Shown: piece by piece, positions 44,859 through 53,088 of the stretch
How positions within the stretch are numbered: position 1 is the stretch's first letter
Layout: each line of letters starts with the position of its first letter
NCBI RefSeq assembly: GCF_001659985.1
Contig: NZ_LYCS01000006.1
Span: 124,001 to 188,000, forward strand
DNA: 64,000 nucleotides
Direction of reading: 5' to 3'
Source of the DNA: Oceanobacillus sp. Castelsardo
Lineage (GTDB): Bacteria > Bacillota > Bacilli > Bacillales > Amphibacillaceae
Notes under the pieces: model-generated
The model's input: only the letters and a program-made list of their open reading frames with translations
The model's database searches: none
Told to the model about the DNA's origin: nothing
Position numbers and translations under genes: made by a program

Positions 44859-44864
44859 TATAAT
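44859..44864 (+). promoter_or_regulatory. Extended -10 promoter for the protease gene
   Basis: TGGTATAAT (the TGN extension plus TATAAT at 44859-44864), 60 bases ahead of the ATG; the -35 region is weak. Confidence 0.4.
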
Positions 44865-44924
44865 GGTATAAATATGACAGAATTATTTTATTTACAAATG
44901 AACGTATATTGCTCGAGGTGATAT

Positions 44925-45728
44925 ATGGATAAGAAAAATAATGATAGACTAGATATTATTGATGAAGATTTATATGAAGAAATTGATGATGAGGAATTAT
45001 ATGAACTTGTCCAGGAAGAACGCAGGAAAGTTTTAGAGAAAGAGAAAATGAGAAAGCATGAACCACCAAAACGCCCATTTCCGAAATGGGCGTTTTGGTT
45101 AATTGCTATTACTATGATTTTTAGTATGTTTTCTACTATTCCAGAAACGTTTTCTATACCTGCAATAGAGTTTTTAAAGAAGTCAGCAACCTTATCTATG
45201 AATGAAGATATTCAACAATATAAAAAAGCAGTGGTAGTTGTCGAATCTGAAAATAGTAAGGGGACAGGGTTTGCTATTTCAAATGATGGGTTTATCTTAA
45301 CGAATCATCACGTCATTGAAAATAAACGAGAAATTGTAGTGGCATTTCCGGATAATGGACTTTTTGAAGCAGAAATATTAAATACATATCCTTCTATTGA
45401 TTTGGCTTTAATAAAAGTAGAAGGAGAAGACTTACCATATTTAACATTATCAGATACTTCTTTTGACGTGGAAGAAGAAATACAATTTATTGGAAATCCA
45501 TTACGATTTAACGGAATTGCAAATGAAGGACACATTATTGGAACTACCATATTAAAGGATTGGGAAGAAAAAGTTGTGATGATCAAAGCCCCTGTATATC
45601 GCGGTAATAGTGGAAGTCCTGTATTAAATCAGACAGGGGAAGTAATCGGAGTTATTTTCGCGACATTAGATCACGAGTCGCATGGTAAAGTTGGGTTATT
45701 TGTTCCTATTCAGTTATTTTTGGAGTAA
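44925..45728 (+). CDS. Membrane-anchored trypsin-like serine protease (HtrA-like, no PDZ)
   Basis: 267 residues: an acidic N-terminal tail (1-45), a transmembrane segment (about 55-75), then a chymotrypsin-fold protease domain. The triad is His129 (TNHHV), Asp159 (SIDLALIKV) and Ser229 (RGNSGSPVL). It ends right after the protease domain without the PDZ domain of HtrA/DegP. GAGGTGATAT precedes the ATG. It may serve envelope quality control or signalling. A 33-base perfect inverted repeat (45066-45098) lies in the codons at the membrane entry. Confidence 0.87.
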   Translation: MDKKNNDRLDIIDEDLYEEIDDEELYELVQEERRKVLEKEKMRKHEPPKRPFPKWAFWLIAITMIFSMFSTIPETFSIPAIEFLKKSATLSMNEDIQQYKKAVVVVESENSKGTGFAISNDGFILTNHHVIENKREIVVAFPDNGLFEAEILNTYPSIDLALIKVEGEDLPYLTLSDTSFDVEEEIQFIGNPLRFNGIANEGHIIGTTILKDWEEKVVMIKAPVYRGNSGSPVLNQTGEVIGVIFATLDHESHGKVGLFVPIQLFLE

Positions 45729-45764
45729 GTAGCATAAAAACATTGTTTATTAAATCTTTTCCTA

Positions 45765-46140
45765 GGAAAGGCCACGTCCAGCTCCAGCGCCCAGCAACTA
45801 GCAGATCCTTTTGATGGGATGAGCTTTAGCGTAGTCCCAAACTTCACACTCTTCCACTACGATAAAGAAGACTTGCCGATTGATGAAATCAGAGGCCTAG
45901 TCGCACTTATACTCTTGTGGTGAAAGTCAACATCGGCTTAGGACATTAGGGAAGGCCGACTAAGAACGGGCTTTGCGCCCAACGTCGGCACACCTCTATG
46001 AAGAGGCGTGTTTTCTTTATCTCATTGCAGAAAAGGAATGTCCAATTAAAACCGCTGCTTTGCGCGGCAACATCGGACCACCTGGCATGGCCAGGCGCAG
46101 TTTGTACGTTGCTAAACGGGCGCTTGCGCTTTTGATTTTA
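45765..46140 (-). repeat. Diverged, enlarged family E repeat
   Basis: It starts CCAGCTCCAGCGCCCAGCAAC and ends GCTAAACGGGCGCTTGCGCT, the borders of the 61603-61810 copy in the same orientation, but it is longer. The inner stem TTGAT-GAA-ATCAG (45880-45892) matches TTGGT-GAA-ACCAG of the other copy by paired changes. Extra hairpins (CCGACTAAGAACGGGC region) are inserted. The remaining 250 bases to sigI hold only promoter-like sequence. Confidence 0.75.
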
Positions 46141-46334
46141 ACACGAAAATGAAATATATGGTCACGGAGATTTAAATAAATTGTAATGCTTTTGAGATAG
46201 CTTCTCTACATTGGTTGCGATACGATAGGGTATGTCGAAGTGAATCGAAAAGTGTCGTGACACGAATTAGAAAATGGTGGAATAGAAATGTTAGTTTCTT
46301 TAGTAAGTCAAATAAATAATAATAGTAGGGAACC

Positions 46335-46363
46335 ACACCCAAAAAGTTTCCTTATACTACGAA
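46335..46363 (+). promoter_or_regulatory. Candidate SigI-type autoregulatory promoter
   Basis: ACACCC (46335-46340) and CGAA (46360-46363) resemble the ACCCCC and CGAA elements reported for SigI promoters, directly upstream of sigI. Spacing of 19 bases is on the long side. Confidence 0.35.
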
Positions 46364-46390
46364 AAATATATTATCAGGGGGGGTCCTGTA

Positions 46391-47119
46391 ATGATTAATG
46401 AAACAGTACAAGAAAAACCCCTTGAGCAGATGATCATTTCTGCGCAAAATGGAGATACAGCTATACATAATTATCTATTGAAAACGTATCAACCATTTGT
46501 AGCCAAATGTGTTTCGGAGGTTTGTAAAAGATATATCAATCCTCAACATGACGATGAATTTAGTATAGGATTAACCGCTTTTAATGATGCGATTTTCTCC
46601 TATTCAGTTGATAAAGGTAGTTCCTTTTTAAACTTCGCGAACATTGTCATAAAGCGGAAAGTAATTGATTATATCCGTTACAGTCAAAAGGGCGTCAAAA
46701 CGGTTTCTATGGATGAAAATTTTGAAGAAGACCAATTGGAAAATCCGACCGAAATTCGTATTGCCAAAGAACATTATCAAGAAAAAGAAAATACGGCTAT
46801 GTTAAGGGATGAAATTGAAGAATTTAAGAAAAAGCTCTCGGAATACAAATTAAGTCTTATTGAGTTAACAGAGGTTTCTCCAAAACATAGAGATGCAAGG
46901 GAATCTGCTGTTCGAACGGCACGTATTTTATACACAGATAAAGAATTACGAGAATATGTTTGGAAAAAGAAAAAGTTGCCAATTAAAAGGCTTTCCCAAC
47001 AGGTGGATGTAAGTAAAAAAACATTAGAACGTAACCGAAAATTCATTTTGGCCATTTTTATTGTTTTAAGTGAAGATTTTATATATTTGAAGGACTATCT
47101 TAAGGGTGTGGGTCTGTGA
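46391..47119 (+). CDS. sigI: RNA polymerase sigma factor SigI
   Basis: Alternative sigma factor of 242 residues, linked in Bacillus to heat and envelope stress. Conserved parts are YQPFVAKCVSEVCKRYIN, DDEFSIGLTAFNDAI, IIKRKVIDYIRYSQKG-type region 2 and the C-terminal VSKKTLERNRKFILAIFIVL with EDFIYLKDYLKG. These match B. subtilis SigI over the full length. It overlaps rsgI by four bases, the usual sigma/anti-sigma coupling. Confidence 0.95.
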   Translation: MINETVQEKPLEQMIISAQNGDTAIHNYLLKTYQPFVAKCVSEVCKRYINPQHDDEFSIGLTAFNDAIFSYSVDKGSSFLNFANIVIKRKVIDYIRYSQKGVKTVSMDENFEEDQLENPTEIRIAKEHYQEKENTAMLRDEIEEFKKKLSEYKLSLIELTEVSPKHRDARESAVRTARILYTDKELREYVWKKKKLPIKRLSQQVDVSKKTLERNRKFILAIFIVLSEDFIYLKDYLKGVGL

Positions 47120-48255
47120 AAAAAGGAATTATACTCGAACAACATCGAAAATATACTATCTTAATGACAAAAGACGGGGCTTTTGAAAAAGGAAAAGTTT
47201 TTATAAAGGATGCAAAAATAGGGGAAGAAGTAGCATTCAAGCCAATTCGCCAAAAAAAGTTCTTATTTTTATCAAAACATAATAAAAGGCATTTTCCTGC
47301 TAGAATATTAACGATTGCATGTATCATACTGATCTGTTTTCTTCCCTTTTATTTTTTTCCAAATGATAAAACATATGCCTACGTTACAATCGATATAAAC
47401 CCTAGTATCGAATTAGAGGTAGATGAAAATTATACCGTTCGCAATATACGTGCAATGAACAACGATGCATATGAAATAATGGAAGAATTAACGGATTATT
47501 TAAACGAAAATTTGGAAATAGTCATCCAAATGATAATGAATACTAGTGAAAAAAATGGATTAATCAACGATGAGAAAAATATTTTAATTGGAATAAGCTA
47601 TATAAATGGTGAAAAAACGGACGAACGAAAGATATTAAAGGAAATTGAAAGTCATTTTGGGCAAAATAAACCTGATTGGAATCTTGCAGCTTTTAATGTT
47701 CCGAAAGATATTCGTGATTTGGCGAATGAACAAGAGACATCAATGAATAAAGTAATGGCTAAGCAATTAATTATCGACCAGGAACCAAAATCCATTCAGA
47801 TTCTTCAAAATGATGATATTCTTGATATTTCAGAAGTAGAAATTATTGATACTTTCTTTAAAACTACAGATACCTCTGAAGAGAAAGCAATGGAAGAAGA
47901 TACTGCAAAAGAAGAGGTACCGCAGAAAAATCATGAAAAAGAAATCGAAAGTGACCTAAATATTGAAGATGAAGTGAAAGGTGAAGTCAATTCTTCTGAT
48001 TCATCACAGGAATCTGAAGTTGAAGAACAAGCAGAAACAAACGAGGATAACGAAGAAATTCCAATTATTAACGAACCATCAAAAGATGCCCCACATCCAA
48101 GTGATTTAAAAGGTAAAAATGGCGAAATTAATTCAAACGGAAATAATATAAAAAAGAATAAGGATCATCATCCTAATCATAAAAAGGACGATGATAAAGA
48201 GAAAGATGAAAATCATCCAAGCAATAATAAAGGAAACAATGGAAATAATGAATAA
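47116..48255 (+). CDS. rsgI: Anti-sigma-I factor RsgI
   Basis: Membrane anti-sigma factor of 379 residues. The cytoplasmic N-terminal domain (1-58) binds SigI. One transmembrane segment follows (about 62-80). The extracellular domain starts AYVTIDINPSIELEVDENY, the conserved RsgI stretch. The last 120 residues are low-complexity, acidic and then rich in Lys, His and Asn, with no recognisable carbohydrate-binding module. GTG start overlapping sigI (GTGA). Confidence 0.92.
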   Translation: MKKGIILEQHRKYTILMTKDGAFEKGKVFIKDAKIGEEVAFKPIRQKKFLFLSKHNKRHFPARILTIACIILICFLPFYFFPNDKTYAYVTIDINPSIELEVDENYTVRNIRAMNNDAYEIMEELTDYLNENLEIVIQMIMNTSEKNGLINDEKNILIGISYINGEKTDERKILKEIESHFGQNKPDWNLAAFNVPKDIRDLANEQETSMNKVMAKQLIIDQEPKSIQILQNDDILDISEVEIIDTFFKTTDTSEEKAMEEDTAKEEVPQKNHEKEIESDLNIEDEVKGEVNSSDSSQESEVEEQAETNEDNEEIPIINEPSKDAPHPSDLKGKNGEINSNGNNIKKNKDHHPNHKKDDDKEKDENHPSNNKGNNGNNE

Positions 48256-48260
48256 ACATA

Positions 48261-48288
48261 AAAGGAAAAGCAAAAATGCTTTTCCTTT
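48261..48288 (+). terminator. Terminator after rsgI
   Basis: AAAGGAAAAGCA (48261-48272), AAAA loop, TGCTTTTCCTTT (48277-48288). It may also serve the converging small gene at 48290. Confidence 0.85.
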
Positions 48289-48289
48289 C

Positions 48290-48523
48290 TTATATTTCCA
48301 TTGTCACAGTAGGTGTTTGTTTCATTGCATGGTCTAAATAATAAAGAAGGTTATCATGAGATTCCATTATCTTCTGCTGATCAAGGGAATAACGGAATGA
48401 ATGGAGAAAATGCTGAATTTTTTTTGAAAGCATATCATCCTTTGTTCGTACCATTAATACAAGTAAGTCATCCCATTGTCCCCATAGCGTGTAATATAAG
48501 GCTTTATCATAATCAGGCACCAT
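48290..48523 (-). CDS. yhdB: Small conserved protein, YhdB-like
   Basis: A 77-residue soluble protein that begins MVPDYDKALYYTLWGQWDDL and continues LLVLMVRTKDDMLSKKIQHF, resembling the YhdB family of Bacillaceae, which has no known function. A strong AAGGAGGGG site precedes the ATG. Convergent with rsgI. Two amphipathic helices are likely. The overlapping long frame on the opposite strand (48313-48672) has no ribosome site and is rejected. Confidence 0.7.
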   Translation of the reverse strand: MVPDYDKALYYTLWGQWDDLLVLMVRTKDDMLSKKIQHFLHSFRYSLDQQKIMESHDNLLYYLDHAMKQTPTVTMEI

Positions 48524-48691
48524 TCTACCCCTCCTTAAAATTCAGGGTTATTACTATCATGCCCTCATATAGCGTAACATGTGTATTTAGATTATGGATG
48601 GATTACCAGAAAAAGTATCAACATTCATCGCATATTGTTCTCCTGCTGAATCATACTATGATTGATTCATAATCAAAAGGAGGAAAATAAT

Positions 48692-49411
48692 TTGAAGAAA
48701 AAGCTCTTATCTGGTGCAATTGTAGTAACAATGGCTTTAGTGGGATGTCAAGCTGCAGATGAAGGAGCTGCTCCAAATGGTAATATGGATCAGCCTAGGG
48801 TTGGGAATAACACTGGTGATGGAATGACCAACGTTCGTAACAACACATTAGAACGTGATGCGGACCGTTTCCAAAACCGTGATGGGAGATACTTTAACAA
48901 TAACGATTTATTTGACTCCATGAACAACAATGGTAACAATCGAGTTGGAGATCGAAACGATGGGGTTCGTAATAATGGGGATCGAAACAACGGCGTTCGT
49001 AATGTCGGTGATCGACAAAATACTCATTATGAAGTATCAAAAGAAGCGGCAAATAAAATTTCCAACAAAGTGAAGGAAATAAATAATGTTTATGTATTAA
49101 CGACAGATAATAATGCATATGTTGCCGCGGAATTAGATACGGATCGTAATGATCGAAATAACAACCGTAACAACAATGATAATGACATGTTTGACGATCA
49201 ATTATCAGATAAAGTCAAAAAGGAAATATCAAATATTGTTCGTTCTGTTGACAAAGATATCGACAACGTTTATGTCTCCACAAACCCGGATTTCTTAGAT
49301 TTAGCAAATAATTACGCAAATGACATTGATCGCGGAGAACCGGTAGAAGGGTTCTTTGATCAAATTGGTCATACGATTGAACGTTTATTCCCGGAAAACC
49401 AAAGAAAATAG
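48692..49411 (+). CDS. YhcN/YlaJ-family sporulation lipoprotein
   Basis: A 239-residue lipoprotein with signal KKKLLSGAIVVTMALVGC (lipobox Cys18 or near). A central Asn/Asp/Arg-rich low-complexity stretch follows, with repeats such as RNNGDRNNGVRN. The YhcN domain runs from about residue 110 (YEVSKEAANKISNKVKEINN) and contains VYVLTTDNNAYVAAEL. Such proteins are made in the forespore and located in the spore. TTG 48692 sits behind AAAGGAGG; the upstream ATG 48662 would overlap this site. Confidence 0.87.
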   Translation: MKKKLLSGAIVVTMALVGCQAADEGAAPNGNMDQPRVGNNTGDGMTNVRNNTLERDADRFQNRDGRYFNNNDLFDSMNNNGNNRVGDRNDGVRNNGDRNNGVRNVGDRQNTHYEVSKEAANKISNKVKEINNVYVLTTDNNAYVAAELDTDRNDRNNNRNNNDNDMFDDQLSDKVKKEISNIVRSVDKDIDNVYVSTNPDFLDLANNYANDIDRGEPVEGFFDQIGHTIERLFPENQRK

Positions 49412-49423
49412 GTACTTTCTCTT

Positions 49424-49457
49424 GCAAGCAACCTTATATGGTTGCTTGCTATTTTTT
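49424..49457 (+). terminator. Terminator after the YhcN-family gene
   Basis: GCAAGCAACC (49424-49433), TTATAT loop, GGTTGCTTGC (49440-49449), then TATTTTTT. Confidence 0.9.
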
Positions 49458-49510
49458 CTATCTTTCCAAAATATGCTAAAATGGATGAAAACATGTATGG
49501 AGGTAAAAAG

Positions 49511-50884
49511 ATGAGTGAAAAGGCTTTAAAATATTTAAGAGAACATCAGGAGGTCTTATTATCCAAACTAAATGAGTTTTTATCTATTCCTAGTATTAGT
49601 ACAGATGGTAAATATAGAGATGATGTAAATAAAGCTTGTGATTTTCTTATTACATATTTAAATGATATCCAATTTGAAAGAGTTGAAAAACAAGAAACGG
49701 AAGGGCACCCAATCGTTTATGCCGAATACAATGGCGCGGGTCCTAATGCTCCTACTGTATTGTTTTATGGACATTACGATGTGCAACCGATAGATCCGAT
49801 TGACAAATGGGATAGTGATCCTTTTAAACCAGAGATTAGAGATGGAAGACTATATGCGCGTGGGGCGAGTGATGATAAAGGACAAGTATTTATGCATCTT
49901 GCGGTATTTGAGGCATATATGAATACTGAGGGAAGACTTCCAATTAACGTAAAAGTATGTATTGAAGGAGAAGAAGAAATAGGTAGTGAGAATTTATATG
50001 AAATTTTAAAAAGCAAAAAGGAACAATTCCAAGCCGATTTTGCCGTAATTTCAGATTCAGGGATGGTAGCCAAAAATCAACCTACTATTTTATACGGGTT
50101 AAAAGGGTTTACTGGAATTGAAATAACAGTAACAGGACCGGACCATGATCTTCACTCAGGTATGTATGGTGGTGCAGTAAGAAATCCTATAATGGCATTA
50201 AGTCATATTTTATCCACCATGAAAAATGAAGAGGAAATAATTACGATTGATGGTTTTTACGATGATGTTGAGCCGCTAACGGATGGGGAGAGAAAGTTAA
50301 TTGCTGATGTGCCAAGTGAAGACTATGTGAAGGCGACAGGGATACCGGAAACAGTTTCGGAAAAAGGATATACAGCTAAAGAGCATACGATGGGACGACC
50401 AACCTTTGAAATTAATGGGATATATGGTGGGTATCAAGGGGAAGGAACCAAGACAATTATCCCTTCATCTGCTACAGCAAAAATTACCTGTCGATTAGTT
50501 CCCGGACAGGACCCAGAAAAAATTCAACAATTATTAGAACAACATGTCCATCGTGTAGCGCCAAAAGGTGTCTTAGTAGAAGTGAAAAAAGAAAAATTAT
50601 CAGCTAAGGCATATAAAGTAGAGCCAACGCACCCTCTAATTAAAAAAGCTGCAGAAAGTTATACAAAAGCTTTTGGTAAAGAGACTGTCTATATTCGCAT
50701 GGGTGGTTCTATTCCAGTTGTGGAGTGGATAGAGGCTGTTTATCAAATTCCAATAGTGTTATTAGGGTTTGGAACCCCTGAAGATAGATTACATTCACCA
50801 AATGAAAGTTTTCCTATGGATAGTTTTGAAAAAGGTATGGAAACTTTAGTTTATTATTGGAATAGCGTGAAATCCAACATTTAA
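49511..50884 (+). CDS. M20-family metallo-dipeptidase
   Basis: Zinc peptidase of 457 residues. Metal and catalytic motifs: YGHYDVQP (first metal His and catalytic Asp), RGASDDKGQ (bridging Asp) and EGEEEIGS (catalytic and ligand Glu). The dimerisation domain follows (HSGMYGGAVRNP), and GSIPV and LHSPNE near the C-terminus complete the family. ATG 49511 is behind TGGAGG; an earlier ATG-like frame from 49442 crosses the previous terminator. It forms a likely two-gene unit with the SDR gene downstream (22 bases). It probably hydrolyses di- or tripeptides in the cytoplasm. Confidence 0.9.
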   Translation: MSEKALKYLREHQEVLLSKLNEFLSIPSISTDGKYRDDVNKACDFLITYLNDIQFERVEKQETEGHPIVYAEYNGAGPNAPTVLFYGHYDVQPIDPIDKWDSDPFKPEIRDGRLYARGASDDKGQVFMHLAVFEAYMNTEGRLPINVKVCIEGEEEIGSENLYEILKSKKEQFQADFAVISDSGMVAKNQPTILYGLKGFTGIEITVTGPDHDLHSGMYGGAVRNPIMALSHILSTMKNEEEIITIDGFYDDVEPLTDGERKLIADVPSEDYVKATGIPETVSEKGYTAKEHTMGRPTFEINGIYGGYQGEGTKTIIPSSATAKITCRLVPGQDPEKIQQLLEQHVHRVAPKGVLVEVKKEKLSAKAYKVEPTHPLIKKAAESYTKAFGKETVYIRMGGSIPVVEWIEAVYQIPIVLLGFGTPEDRLHSPNESFPMDSFEKGMETLVYYWNSVKSNI

Positions 50885-50906
50885 ATAGGGGAGAGGAGGA
50901 AGAATA

Positions 50907-51668
50907 GTGACGAAATACGCCATTATTACTGGTGATTCAAGAGGTCTAGGGGAAAGTCTAGCTAAGTTGTTTTTAGAATCCGGTGTTAACGTTATTGGGT
51001 TATCAAGAACGAATAATCACCAATTACCAAACATTGCGGAAGAAAACAATCAAATTTACAAACATTTTAATTGTAATTTAAGCAATCCCGACGAGGTAGA
51101 AGACACTTTTGAGCAAATAAAAAGTATTGTTTTTACACCGGAATTAACGACGACTTTTCTTATTAATAACGCAGCTGCCGTAGAACCGATGGATCATGCA
51201 ATGAATATTAAAAAGGAAGATTTAGTTAATCATATCCATGTCAATATGATAGCCCCTATGTTATTAACGAATTGCTTCTTAAATGAGGCGAATCAACATG
51301 AACATGTACAAGCTATAGCAGTTGAAGTTACTTCTGGAGCAGGAAAACGACCAATTTTTGGCTGGAGTACGTATTGTTCTACTAAAGCAGGTATTAATCT
51401 ATACACAGAAACAGTAGCCCTAGAACAAGAGGAATTGAATACTGGAAATAAAGTAATTGCATTTAATCCAGGAGTTATGGATACAAAAATGCAGGAAACT
51501 ATTCGTTCAATGGATAAAGCTGCCTTTACAGATGTAGAACGTTATCAAAAATTAAAAGAGGAAAACCAATTAAACAGTCCCATTAACGTGGCTAGTGTTT
51601 TGATTGATATTTTAAACGATGAAGATGTCGTTAATGGGCAATTGTATAATATTACAGATTATCTTTAA
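50907..51668 (+). CDS. yueD: Short-chain dehydrogenase, YueD-like (benzil/sepiapterin reductase type)
   Basis: NADPH-dependent reductase of 253 residues. Cofactor motif TGDSRGLG (8-15), NNAA at 87-90, and catalytic Ser143, Tyr156 and Lys160 (YCSTK). The segment NPGVMDTKMQ resembles YueD of B. subtilis, an (S)-benzoin-forming benzil reductase. GTG start behind GAGGAGG. Physiological substrate unknown. Confidence 0.88.
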   Translation: MTKYAIITGDSRGLGESLAKLFLESGVNVIGLSRTNNHQLPNIAEENNQIYKHFNCNLSNPDEVEDTFEQIKSIVFTPELTTTFLINNAAAVEPMDHAMNIKKEDLVNHIHVNMIAPMLLTNCFLNEANQHEHVQAIAVEVTSGAGKRPIFGWSTYCSTKAGINLYTETVALEQEELNTGNKVIAFNPGVMDTKMQETIRSMDKAAFTDVERYQKLKEENQLNSPINVASVLIDILNDEDVVNGQLYNITDYL

Positions 51669-51694
51669 TTTTGTTGCATTATGTGGGTAAGTAG

Positions 51695-51805
51695 TTCAAT
51701 TAAGGCATTCGCCCAAATGCCTGGCAAAGGCCAAGCTTTGAATAAGGGTGACTAAGTTTAAGGTGTGTCAAAACCCCACCTTAACCAGGTCTTCTTTATA
51801 AAAAA
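51695..51805 (+). repeat. Family D structured repeat copy
   Basis: GGCATTCGCCCAAATGCC hairpin, then GGTGACTAAG, an imperfect stem AAGGTGTGTCAAAACCCCACCTT (23 bases described by its halves AAGGTG and CACCTT, 51761-51783), and AGGTCTTCTTTAT. Same enclosing words as at 25230-25345. Confidence 0.6.
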
Positions 51806-51870
51806 ATCATTCCCATTTTGAAGTCCGATTGAATATAGTAAATTAGCCTTTAAAAGAGGGAGGGAAAGTT

Positions 51871-51981
51871 ATGAGTAAAGAATTTTCTGGAGGCTTCGGT
51901 TCAGGCTTCGCGCTATTAGTCGTTCTATTTATCCTTCTAATTATTATTGGTACTTCCTATACAGGAGGATACGGATATTAA
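51871..51981 (+). CDS. yjcZ: YjcZ-family small sporulation protein
   Basis: A 36-residue protein starting MSKEFSGGFGSGFALLVVLF and ending with a Gly/Tyr-rich tail (GTSYTGGYGY). This hydrophobic core flanked by Gly-rich ends is the hallmark of YjcZ/SscA-like proteins of spore-formers, some of which take part in spore assembly. GAGGGAGGG precedes the ATG, and a perfect terminator follows immediately. Confidence 0.87.
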   Translation: MSKEFSGGFGSGFALLVVLFILLIIIGTSYTGGYGY

Positions 51982-51983
51982 GA

Positions 51984-52014
51984 AAAAATGCAGTGGGAAG
52001 CCCACTGCATTTTT
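51984..52014 (+). terminator. Terminator of the YjcZ gene
   Basis: AAAAATGCAGTGGG (51984-51997), AAG loop, CCCACTGCATTTTT (52001-52014). Confidence 0.93.
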
Positions 52015-52080
52015 AAATAAACATTAACCAAATAAGGTAAACTTATAAAATCTGCAAGAAGTTTAACTTTATGTTAAAAT

Positions 52081-52130
52081 TTATCTACGCGGCGTTACTA
52101 AAACTCCACCTGAACCAAGTCTTCATGAAG
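52081..52130 (+). repeat. Truncated family D repeat
   Basis: TATCTACGCGGCG and AAACTCCACCTGAACCAAGT match the two ends of the 25230-25345 copy, with the large hairpin deleted. Confidence 0.55.
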
Positions 52131-52192
52131 TATTGTAGAGTAAAGTGTTGATATAGATGCAGGGATTATGCAAAAGAAAGGAAGAAGAATAG

Positions 52193-52948
52193 TTGATTAC
52201 TCGTAAAAGTAAACGTGAAATTGAAAAAATGCAAGTAGCAGGCGATTTGCTTGTTAAAACACATAAAGAAATAGCAAAAATGATTAAACCTGGTATTACA
52301 ACAATGGAAATAGATGCTTTTGTAGAAGATTTTCTTACAAAAAATGGAGCAATTCCAGAACAAAAAGGGTATAATGGCTACCAATATGCAACATGTGCTT
52401 CTATCAACGATGAAATATGTCACGGGTTTCCTCGAGACGAGAAACTTAAAGATGGAGATATCGTGACCATTGATATGGTTGTGAATGTTGATGGAGGATT
52501 GGCAGATTCTGCTTGGACATACGCAGTAGGAAACGTAGATGAAAAAGGGAAACATTTAATGGATGTAACGAAAGAATCCCTTTATAAAGGAATTGAACAG
52601 GCACAAGTTGGAAAACGCATTGGTGATATTGGTCATGCTATTCAAACTTTTGCAGAAGCAGAAGGTTTTTCTGTTGTACGTGATTTCACCGGGCACGGAA
52701 TTGGTCCTAGCCTTCATGAAGATCCGCATATTCCCCATTTTGGTTTGCCAAATAAAGGGTTGCGCTTAAAAGAAGGAATGGTAATAACAATTGAGCCAAT
52801 GATTAACGAAGGGGATTGGCGCAGTGAAATGGATTCGAACGGTTGGACAGCGAGAACAGTAGATAAAGGCCGTTCAGCACAGTATGAACATACAATTGTC
52901 ATTACAAAAGATGGTCCACTAGTAATAACAGAACAAGAAGAAAACTAG
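52193..52948 (+). CDS. map: Methionine aminopeptidase, type I
   Basis: Removes N-terminal Met from nascent proteins. 251 residues with the pita-bread fold metal ligands Asp94, Asp105, His168 (TGHGIG), Glu201 (TIEPM) and Glu232 (QYEHT), and substrate His79 (CHGFP). TTG start behind AAAGGAAG. It is a free-standing gene, unlike the map usually found in the ribosomal-protein operon, so it is probably a second copy, as in B. subtilis. Confidence 0.93.
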   Translation: MITRKSKREIEKMQVAGDLLVKTHKEIAKMIKPGITTMEIDAFVEDFLTKNGAIPEQKGYNGYQYATCASINDEICHGFPRDEKLKDGDIVTIDMVVNVDGGLADSAWTYAVGNVDEKGKHLMDVTKESLYKGIEQAQVGKRIGDIGHAIQTFAEAEGFSVVRDFTGHGIGPSLHEDPHIPHFGLPNKGLRLKEGMVITIEPMINEGDWRSEMDSNGWTARTVDKGRSAQYEHTIVITKDGPLVITEQEEN

Positions 52949-53017
52949 GTATTGGCTTTTACGTCTTTACGAAGGAGAAAGTTTTCTATCTTCAACTAAT
53001 AATATAAATTTACATTC

Positions 53018-53066
53018 AACGTCCAGAAAATGCAAAATTACATGTCGCATCTTCTGGGCGTTTTTA
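53018..53066 (+). terminator. Terminator after map
   Basis: AACGTCCAGAAAATGC (53018-53033) pairs with GCATCTTCTGGGCGTT (53047-53062; one mismatch, one G-T), then TTTTT. Confidence 0.8.
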
Positions 53067-53088
53067 TGTATATAGGAGGAGAGATTTT

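Noticed and set aside
45765-46140. Coding gene in the 660-base gap before sigI
   Set aside because: No ribosome site or long frame; the sequence is a family E repeat.
48313-48672. 119-codon open frame on the plus strand
   Set aside because: Antisense to the yhdB-like gene, which has a strong ribosome site; no family features.
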